64,000 nucleotides of DNA, taken from the NCBI GenBank assembly GCA_016793465.1, contig JAEUJW010000039.1:417589-481588 (forward strand), given 5' to 3'. Below are positions 8,314 through 14,797 of the stretch, piece after piece. A model generated the notes under the pieces. The model worked only from the letters and a program-made list of their open reading frames with translations. It did no database searches and was not told the DNA's origin. Each line of letters opens with the position of its first letter. Within the stretch, counting starts at the first letter, position 1. A program made the translations under genes and the position numbers. Origin of the DNA: Myxococcales bacterium (GTDB lineage: Bacteria; Myxococcota; Polyangia; Nannocystales; Nannocystaceae).

Positions 8314-9168
8314 ATGACCTTGAACATTAATCGCTGTGGTGTGGTGGGGCTGTGGACCGCGGGCTGGCTCGTCGCGTGCGCGCCGGACAAGGGCGCGACC
8401 GACAGCGAGGATGGCAGCAGCACCGGCGGCGCGACCGCGACGGGCGACGAACTCTCCGGCAGCGCGACGGGCCAGCCGACGAGCGGCGACTCGCTGTCGG
8501 CGGGCACCGTCGATGCGACCGATCCGGCGGACACCGGCGCGGTCGAGGAGACCGGGCAGACTAGCGACCCGGGCGGCGGCGGCTGCGTCGACACGCCGAC
8601 GCCGCTCGCGCTCGAGGACGACACGCCGCTGGGCTTCACGCCCGCGCAGGCGCTGGCCGGGCAGACCGGGCCGCGCAGCGGCACGGCCATGTGGACGCCC
8701 GACGGGTTCGTGCACGCCGACCTGAAGGGCACGTCGATGCCGATCACGCTGCGCCTCGAGTACACCGGCGGGCCGATCGTGTTCGTCGAGTCGAGCCCGG
8801 GGGTCAACGGGGCGCAGGGGCTGCCCGAGCCGATCTTCTGCGAGTCGCGGCTCGAGATCACGGTGAGCGTCGAGTTGACCAGCGAGGGCGGCGAGCTGGC
8901 CGAGCGCCGCGAGGGCGTGGTGCGCACGGTTGCGGTCGGGTCGCTGCAGCTGACGCGCCTCGACCTGGTGCCGCCGGGGTTCATGGGCTCGTTCACGCCG
9001 GCGCAGATCGTCGACCCGCCGCTGACGCTCGAGTCGTTCGACGTGGGGGCCGACTTCACGCCGAGCGAGGCCGGCGGCTCGCTCAACGGCGGGGTGTCGG
9101 ACCCGATGCTCGGCAGCCTCGGCTACGGGGTGCTGGCGACCGTCGTGGTCGGCGCGCCGGCGCCGTGA
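8314..9168 (+). CDS. Lipoprotein of unknown function
   Basis: A 284-residue protein starting MTLNINRCGVVGLWTAGWLV followed by AC, so the lipobox Cys is at residue 22. A Ser/Thr/Gly/Asp-rich low-complexity tail runs to about residue 90 and leads into a folded domain (about 100-284, with FTPAQALAGQTGPRSGTAMW) that I do not recognise. The start is supported by TATGGT 6 nt upstream of the ATG, a pattern seen before many genes here. The stop codon directly abuts that of the convergent V4R-STAS gene. The same lipobox-plus-linker design recurs in several genes in this window, suggesting a family of cell-surface proteins. Confidence 0.75.
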   Translation: MTLNINRCGVVGLWTAGWLVACAPDKGATDSEDGSSTGGATATGDELSGSATGQPTSGDSLSAGTVDATDPADTGAVEETGQTSDPGGGGCVDTPTPLALEDDTPLGFTPAQALAGQTGPRSGTAMWTPDGFVHADLKGTSMPITLRLEYTGGPIVFVESSPGVNGAQGLPEPIFCESRLEITVSVELTSEGGELAERREGVVRTVAVGSLQLTRLDLVPPGFMGSFTPAQIVDPPLTLESFDVGADFTPSEAGGSLNGGVSDPMLGSLGYGVLATVVVGAPAP

Positions 9169-10218
9169 TCAGCGGCCGAACAGGCGCAGGCCGTCGGCGA
9201 GGGTGCGGGCGACCGCGAGGTCGCCGAGGCGCACGTCGCGGGCGACCAGCGCCTCGGCGAGGGTCGGGCTGACGCCGGTGACGACCACGCGGGCGCCGAG
9301 CAGGCGCAGCGCGGCGGCGAGGCCGACGATGTGGGCCGCGCCGTAGTCGGCGAGCTGGGCCCCGGTGACGTCGACGAGCACGCCGCGGGCGCGCCGCTGG
9401 CTGACGGCGCGCAGCAGGTCCGCGGTCATGGCGTGGGCGCGGGCGGGGTCGAGGCCGCCGACGATCGGCAGGACCAGCAGGTCGTCGGCGACCGGGAGGA
9501 TCGGCGCCGACAGCTCGTCGATGATGGCGCGCTGGGCCTGGATGGTCGCGAGCTGGTAGTCGCCGGTGTGGACGCGCTCGCGCAGCTCCTCGGCGAGCGA
9601 GGGGACCGGCGCGAGGGCCTCGCGCCAGGTCGCGGCGCGCGCGTCGGCGGCCTCGTCGGCGGGGCGGACCTCGAGCTCGCAGTGGGCGTCGCCGCAGGCC
9701 GCGCAGCGGACCTCGACGGCGAGCATCGGCCGGTCGCACGCGGCCGAGCTCCAGCCGCCGAGGTGACCGGCGAGGTGCCAACACGCGGGCGTGGCGGCGG
9801 CGCCGAACAGGCGCAGGTGGCCGGCGGCCTCGGGCGAGTCGTCGACGCGCACGCGGAGGTCGCCCGGGCCCGGCTGGCCGAGCAGCTCGAGGCGGCCGTA
9901 GCCGGCGGCGGACAGGTACTCGCAGCCGGCCCGCACGGCGGCGTCGCCGGGCAGGCCGCGGGCTCGCAGCAGGGCGGCCGCGTCGTCGATGCCGGCGTCG
10001 CGGGCGGCCTGGGCGACGACCGAGCGGGCCAGGGCCTCGCCGAGCTGGTGGACCAGCGCCTTGCGCAGGCGGTCGGTCGCGGCGTGGCTGTGCAGCAAGG
10101 CGGGCGAGCCGCCCACGCGCAGGCCGGCGCGGGCGCGCGGAGGATCCGACGGAACAACGTCGCGAGCGCCGCTCACATCGTTCTGACCGGATCCGGCGTC
10201 CACGACTTCGCCTTCCAT
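9169..10218 (-). CDS. V4R-STAS domain regulatory protein
   Basis: A 349-residue cytoplasmic protein. The middle (about 80-215) resembles a V4R (4-vinyl-reductase-like) ligand-binding domain, including the cysteine motif CAACGDAHCELEVR. The C-terminus (about 235-345) is a STAS domain like that of RsbR-type stressosome proteins: ELSAPILPVADDLLVLPIVG, RGVLVDVTGAQLADYGAA, RLLGARVVVTGVSP. In RsbR homologues two Thr residues are phosphorylated; here one Thr (DVTG) is present and the second position appears to be Tyr (ADYG). The ATG at 10218 has TAACGT 8 nt upstream. It probably senses a ligand and controls a partner-switching pathway, an inference from domain content only. Confidence 0.8.
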   Translation of the reverse strand: MEGEVVDAGSGQNDVSGARDVVPSDPPRARAGLRVGGSPALLHSHAATDRLRKALVHQLGEALARSVVAQAARDAGIDDAAALLRARGLPGDAAVRAGCEYLSAAGYGRLELLGQPGPGDLRVRVDDSPEAAGHLRLFGAAATPACWHLAGHLGGWSSAACDRPMLAVEVRCAACGDAHCELEVRPADEAADARAATWREALAPVPSLAEELRERVHTGDYQLATIQAQRAIIDELSAPILPVADDLLVLPIVGGLDPARAHAMTADLLRAVSQRRARGVLVDVTGAQLADYGAAHIVGLAAALRLLGARVVVTGVSPTLAEALVARDVRLGDLAVARTLADGLRLFGR

Positions 10219-10403
10219 CGCGGCGCACGTTATCCGATGCGAGGGGCTGATGGGGCCGAAATCAACGTTCGGCGGCGACTTCGCCGGGTTCTGCGTGCTC
10301 CGCGCGGCGCCGACGGGTCGACCCTGCCGGCGCCGCGCGCGGTTTTTTTCGGCTCGATACGGGGCCGCCCGTCGCGCGCGGGTGGCCGGGGGCGACGCTG
10401 TCA

Positions 10404-10433
10404 CGATCGCACATATCGAGATATGTGCGATCG
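10404..10433. terminator. Perfect 14-bp inverted repeat, candidate terminator
   Basis: The arms CGATCGCACATATC and GATATGTGCGATCG are perfectly complementary with a 2-nt centre. The element lies 9 nt beyond the stop of the Roadblock gene and about 185 nt upstream of the V4R-STAS start. It could end the upstream transcript or bind a regulator; no T-run follows, so factor-independent termination is uncertain. Confidence 0.5.
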
Positions 10434-10441
10434 AACGGCGA

Positions 10442-11812
10442 TCATATCACCAGTTCGCTCTCGATCTTGGTGAGGCGGTGGCGGGCCATGCCGAGGTTGC
10501 CCTTGGCCTTGTCGATCGCGAGGTATATGAACAGGTTGTCGTACTTGCGGAGCGGGCGGATGAGGTGGATCTGGTCGTCGAGCGTGATGAGGATGTCCTG
10601 GATCTGGCCGCGGATGCCGAGCTCCGCCATGGTGTTCATCTTGGCCTTGACCACCTGGCAGTTGCCGGCGGCCGCGACCTCGAGGTTGAGCCGGGCCCCG
10701 CCGCCGGCGGTGCCGAGGCACAGCCCCGACTCATAATCTGCCAGCGCTATGCCGAGCGCGCCGTCGATCTTCATCGCCTCTTCCATCGTCTTGTCGATGT
10801 TCGCCATCGTCTTTTCACCGATCTGTCGCGTATCGATCGTCGACGGCTGGGGGTCGGGCTCCGCGACCGCGTCGGGCGGTATGGTCGGGCTGGCGGCCGG
10901 GGGCGCGCGTACGGGGGCTGGCTCGGGGGGCGCTGCGGCGGTCTGCGCGGGGGGCGGGCGCTCCGGCGCCGGCGCTGGGGGCGGGAGGTCCGGCGCCGCG
11001 GGGGCGGGCGGTCCGGTCGAGGCCACGGCGCCGGCTCGGCGGGCGTCGGGGGTGTTGGCGGGGGCCTCGAACAGCTCGTCGCTGAAGTCGAGGTCGTTGG
11101 CGGCGCCGCGGCGGGCGAGGTCGCGGAGCTGTTCGTCGCCCAGGCGGGCGGCGTCCAGGAGGAGGTCGGTGAGCCTGCGGCGGACGGTGGTCGCGCTCGC
11201 GGACACGTTGCGGTGAAACGCGAAGATCGCGTGGGGCCAGGCGAAGATCTCGAGGGCCGCGGCGTCGCCCTCCTGCTCGGGGCTGTGGGCGTCGACGAGC
11301 TTGCCGTCGACGAATGCGAGCACCCCGCGGCGCTCGGCCGAGGCCACGAACAGCGTGCACGAGCGCCGCTCCATCTCGACGAGCTGGACGAAGCCCGCCA
11401 GCGACACACCCTCGATGCGGATGAGCTGGGCCCGCGCGGCCAGCAGGGCGCTGACGCGGGCCTGCAGCTCGAGCACCTCGACCGGCGCGAGCATGTGCTC
11501 GACGACCTCGCCGGGCCGCGGACGGCGCGGCTGCTCGCGGTCCCTGGGCTGCGAGACCACGAGGATGGGGATCGGCAGGGGCAGCGAGTTCATGGCCCGC
11601 GCGAGGTCCTCGGTGGCGAGCAGCAGGGGTCCGGAGACCGCGAGGATGAGGTCCACGGGGGTCGTCGAGAGGAGGTGGAGCACCTCGGACTTGAGCACCG
11701 TGCGCATCAGCCGGGCCCGCGGCGCGAGTTCCCTCAGCGCCGCCTCCGAGATACCTGCTTTCCGCGCGAAGTCCCCGACCACGAGCACATTGGTGGTCCG
11801 CGCATGTTCCAC
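10442..11812 (-). CDS. Receiver-like / DUF4388 / Roadblock-LC7 fusion protein
   Basis: A 456-residue protein in three parts. Residues 1-125 look like a degenerate response-regulator receiver (TNVLVVGDFA, DLILAVSG, LPIPILVVSQ). Residues about 130-235 resemble DUF4388 (GVSLAGFVQLVEMERRSCTL, RRGVLAFVDGKLVDA). After a Pro/Ala linker (about 245-330) comes a Roadblock/LC7 domain (336-456; IDKTMEEAMKIDGALGIALA, GIRGQIQDILITL). Roadblock proteins such as MglB regulate small GTPases of the Ras/MglA type. A Met at residue 336 has GGTGA placed like a ribosome-binding site, so a separate 121-residue Roadblock protein may also be made. Start GTG at 11812 follows a good promoter by 6 nt. Confidence 0.85.
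   Translation of the reverse strand: MEHARTTNVLVVGDFARKAGISEAALRELAPRARLMRTVLKSEVLHLLSTTPVDLILAVSGPLLLATEDLARAMNSLPLPIPILVVSQPRDREQPRRPRPGEVVEHMLAPVEVLELQARVSALLAARAQLIRIEGVSLAGFVQLVEMERRSCTLFVASAERRGVLAFVDGKLVDAHSPEQEGDAAALEIFAWPHAIFAFHRNVSASATTVRRRLTDLLLDAARLGDEQLRDLARRGAANDLDFSDELFEAPANTPDARRAGAVASTGPPAPAAPDLPPPAPAPERPPPAQTAAAPPEPAPVRAPPAASPTIPPDAVAEPDPQPSTIDTRQIGEKTMANIDKTMEEAMKIDGALGIALADYESGLCLGTAGGGARLNLEVAAAGNCQVVKAKMNTMAELGIRGQIQDILITLDDQIHLIRPLRKYDNLFIYLAIDKAKGNLGMARHRLTKIESELVI
10815..10819 (-). promoter_or_regulatory. Internal ribosome-binding site for a free Roadblock domain
   Basis: Reading on the minus strand, GGTGAAAAGACG immediately precedes an in-frame ATG at 10807. Translation from there would give a 121-residue protein consisting only of the Roadblock/LC7 domain, the usual size of stand-alone family members. 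AAA-rich sequence here is unusual for this very GC-rich genome. Confidence 0.45.
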
Positions 11813-11818
11813 CGGGCG

Positions 11819-11847
11819 AACCTACTTGATCCGGATCATACTGTAAA
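11819..11847 (-). promoter_or_regulatory. Promoter of the receiver/DUF4388/Roadblock gene
   Basis: On the minus strand, TTTACA (11847-11842), a 17-nt spacer and TAGGTT (11824-11819) precede the GTG at 11812 by 6 nt. It is the best sigma-70-like match in the window and lies in a locally AT-richer stretch (about 11820-11960). Confidence 0.6.
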
Positions 11848-12573
11848 GCGGAAAGAAGATATTTTAAATGATGCTTCGGGTGGGATATGCGCCGCCGGCG
11901 TATGCGAGCGGCCACCATAAGTATCGACGAATCCTATTTTGCATGTGCTAACATTGTGATTCGCGCGCGACCATGGCGTGACGTCAGGCGATATGCGAAG
12001 CGGACGTTGCGAGGAGCGACGCTGCGTCGGGCCCGCACGGGCCCCGGTGAGGGCGCGGCGCCCCGGGCGCCTCGCGTTGCGAGGACGTCGCCCACGCGCC
12101 GGGGCCCGTCGAGGGCGGCGGCGCCGGCAGGAAACATCGGAGGATTCCCCATCAGCGGGGCGTACACGGTGCACATCAGCGGGAGTGTGGCCACCGCTCC
12201 CCCACGTCCGCGGCCCGGCGAGCAGGTCGGTGTTCGACCGCTGCCGGGCGCGTCGCGGTCGCGAGGTCGGCGCGCCCGCGCGGAGACGCGGGCGAATGGC
12301 GGCGCGCAGGCGCGGTCCGGCCGGGCGACGGGGGAATGCTCGAGGTGCCCGCACGCGGCCGCGTGTATGCGCAAATCGCGGGCGTCACGACGATATCGTC
12401 GATCGGCGGATCGATCGTAGATATCCCCGGATAGCGGCCGGCGGGGCCTCACCGATACGATGCCAGCGGCGGGCGCGTGGGTCCGATGAATGTGAGGACG
12501 CGGGACGCGACGAATGTCGGCCGGCGCGAGCGCCGGGCCGCGGCGTCGCTGCGGGCCGGGGCGGCCGGCGGGG
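11848..12573. other. Long intergenic region without a convincing gene
   Basis: About 725 nt between the Roadblock gene promoter and the 3' end of the M13 peptidase gene. Open frames exist on both strands but show no recognisable domain, no signal peptide and Arg/Ala/Pro-biased composition typical of non-coding GC-rich DNA. The part near 11860-11960 is noticeably AT-richer. GC-rich inverted repeats occur near 12030-12110 and 12520-12560. The region may hold upstream regulatory sites, a decayed gene or a small RNA; nothing decides between these. Confidence 0.5.
12388..12401. promoter_or_regulatory. 14-bp perfect palindrome, possible operator
   Basis: CGACGATATCGTCG is a perfect 14-bp palindrome followed by GATCG-rich sequence. 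Its position in a long gene-free stretch makes a protein-binding site possible; no regulator gene is adjacent. Confidence 0.25.
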
Positions 12574-14697
12574 TCACCAGACCTCGCAGGCCGGGGCCGC
12601 GTGCATCGGCGTGCCGGCGGCGCACTGCCAGGCCTCCCAGAAGCCGGGGTAGTGGGCCAGCGGGACGTTGACGCGCTGGCGCGGCGGGCTGTGCGAGTCG
12701 GTCATGGCGCGCAGGCGCTGGCTCTCGGCGGTCTCGTGGGTGCACCAGCCCTGGGCGAAGCCGAGGAAGAACAGCTGGTCGTCGGTGAGGCCCTGCACGA
12801 CCGGCTTGTCGGTGTGCTCCTTCTTCCAGGCGCGGTAGCCGGCGTGGGCCTCCTTAATGCCGCCGAAGTCGGCGATGTTCTCGCCGAGCGTGAGCGGGCC
12901 GTTGAGCTTGACGCCGGGCAGCACCTCGATGCGGCCGTAGAGGTCCTCGACGCACTTGGCGCGCTCGGCGAACTTGGCGGTCGCGCTGGGGTCCCACCAC
13001 TCGCGCAGCACGCCGGTGCCGTCGAACTTGCGGCCCTGGTCGTCGAAGCCGTGGGTGAGCTCGTGGCCCATGACCATGCCGATGCCGCCGAAGTTCATGG
13101 CCATCGGGAAGTCGGCGCTGAAGTACGGCGGCTGGAGGATGCCGGCCGGGAACACCATCTGGTTGTGGCTCGGGTGGTAGTAGGCGTTGACGATCGCGGG
13201 CGGCATCTCCCACTCGTCGCGGTCGACCTTCTGGCCGATGCGGTCGGCCTCGCGTTCGAAGTTGAAGCGGCGGGCGGCGACCCAGTTGCCGAGGTGGTCC
13301 TGGCGCGACAGCCTCAGCTTCGCGTAGTCGCGCCACTTCTCGGGGTAGCCGATCTTGTTGCGCAGGGCCTTCATCTTCTCGACGGCGCGCGCGCGGGTGG
13401 CGGGGTCCATCCACGTGAGCGCGGGCAGGCCGGCCTCGAAGGCGAGCTCGATGAACTCGATCATCTGCAGGGCGACGGTCTTGCTCTCGCCGGCGAAGCG
13501 CTCGCGCACGAACGCCTGGCCGACGAGCTCGCCGAGGCCGGCGTTGGCCCAGCCGACGCAGCGCTCCCAGCGCGGCGAGAGCTCGCTGGCGCCGGTGAGC
13601 AGGGCGTCGAGCTTGAAGTCGGCGTTGACGACGTCGCGGCCGAGGTGCGCGGCCGCGGTGTTGAGGATGTGCCAGCGCAGGTAGGCCTGCAGCGCGTCGG
13701 GCGGGGCGGCGCGCACGGTGGCCCCGAGCTGCTTGAAGAACTCGGGGGTCATGAGGTTGAGGTCGGCGCCGATGTTCGGGTAGCCGAGGCCGGTCCAGTA
13801 GGCGCTCCACGGGGTCTTCGGGTCCTGCTGCTGCAGGCCGGCGGTGCCGACGCGGTGGTAGGTGCGGTCGGCGTCGCGCAGCTCGGCGCGCGGGCTCGAG
13901 ATGGCGGCGAGCTTGGCCTCGAAGCCGACGATCGCCGCGGCCTGGCGCGCGGCCGCGTCGGGCGTCTCGCCGAGGAAGCCGAGCATGGTCGCGACGTGGC
14001 TCTGGTAGGCGGCGAGGATGCGGCGGCTGTCGGCGTCGGTCTTCAGGTAGAAGTCGCGGTCCGGGAGGCCGGTGCCGCCCTGCACGAGCTGGGCGATGTA
14101 GACGTCGGGGCGCTTGGCGTCGGGCTCGATGAAGAACGCGAACAGCGGGCCGCCGCCGGCGAAGTAGGTGGCGTGCAGCTTGCCGACGACGGCGAAGAAG
14201 CTGGCCTCGTCCTTGACGCTGGTGACCTGCGAGAGGATCGGCGCGAGCGGGGTGAGGCCGAGCTCGTCGATCGAGGTCTCGTCCATGCAGGCGCTGTGGA
14301 AGGTGCCGAGCTTGGCGTCGATCGGCGAGGCCTTCGGCTTGTGGCCGTTGGCGGCGGCGTCGTCGAGGATCTGGCGCAGCACGGCGTTGTTGCGGTCGGC
14401 GAGCTCGCCGAAGCCGCGGCCGTAGCGCGGCTTGTCGGGCGGGAGACGGGTCTTGCGCAGCCAGCCGCCGCAGGCGTACTGGTAGAAGTCGGTGCAGGGG
14501 TCGACGGTGGTGTCGATCGCCGAGACGACCGAGGCGCCGACGGCCTCGCGGGCGACCAGCGAGGGCCGCTGGACCGGCGGGGGAGCGCTGGGGGCCGCCG
14601 GGGCCGCGGGGGGCGCCTGCGGGCGATCGCAGGCGAGGAGCAGGGCGCAGGTCGTCAGGACCGTGGCCGTGGAATACGCGGTGTGGCGGCGGAACAT
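12574..14697 (-). CDS. pepO: M13-family zinc metallopeptidase (neprilysin/PepO type), lipoprotein
   Basis: A 707-residue protein, the usual length for M13 peptidases. MFRRHTAYSTATVLTTCALL... LLAC is a lipoprotein signal with the Cys near residue 23. The N-terminal M13 domain begins with DPCTDFYQYACGGWL. The catalytic region carries the zinc motif MGHELTHGFDDQG (HExxH, near residue 548), the third ligand in GENIADFGG (near 609) and the family C-terminus ending in Cys-x-x-Trp. NAYYHPSHNQMVFPAGILQP matches the substrate-binding NAY/F motif. It would degrade small peptides outside the inner membrane. No operon partner is evident; the kinase gene upstream is transcribed the same way after a 100-nt gap. 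Confidence 0.95.
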   Translation of the reverse strand: MFRRHTAYSTATVLTTCALLLACDRPQAPPAAPAAPSAPPPVQRPSLVAREAVGASVVSAIDTTVDPCTDFYQYACGGWLRKTRLPPDKPRYGRGFGELADRNNAVLRQILDDAAANGHKPKASPIDAKLGTFHSACMDETSIDELGLTPLAPILSQVTSVKDEASFFAVVGKLHATYFAGGGPLFAFFIEPDAKRPDVYIAQLVQGGTGLPDRDFYLKTDADSRRILAAYQSHVATMLGFLGETPDAAARQAAAIVGFEAKLAAISSPRAELRDADRTYHRVGTAGLQQQDPKTPWSAYWTGLGYPNIGADLNLMTPEFFKQLGATVRAAPPDALQAYLRWHILNTAAAHLGRDVVNADFKLDALLTGASELSPRWERCVGWANAGLGELVGQAFVRERFAGESKTVALQMIEFIELAFEAGLPALTWMDPATRARAVEKMKALRNKIGYPEKWRDYAKLRLSRQDHLGNWVAARRFNFEREADRIGQKVDRDEWEMPPAIVNAYYHPSHNQMVFPAGILQPPYFSADFPMAMNFGGIGMVMGHELTHGFDDQGRKFDGTGVLREWWDPSATAKFAERAKCVEDLYGRIEVLPGVKLNGPLTLGENIADFGGIKEAHAGYRAWKKEHTDKPVVQGLTDDQLFFLGFAQGWCTHETAESQRLRAMTDSHSPPRQRVNVPLAHYPGFWEAWQCAAGTPMHAAPACEVW

Positions 14698-14797
14698 CGC
14701 GGGGATGCTGCCACAAAATGCGCGCGCCGAGGAGGTACGTGCGGATGCACGGGGTGAGCCGCGTCAACCGGCGAGCGGCCGCCGATCGGCCGCCGAG

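Noticed and set aside
11887..12452. Open frames of 170-180 codons on both strands in the gene-free region
   Set aside because: Composition is dominated by Arg, Ala, Gly and Pro with no domain, signal peptide or plausible start signal.
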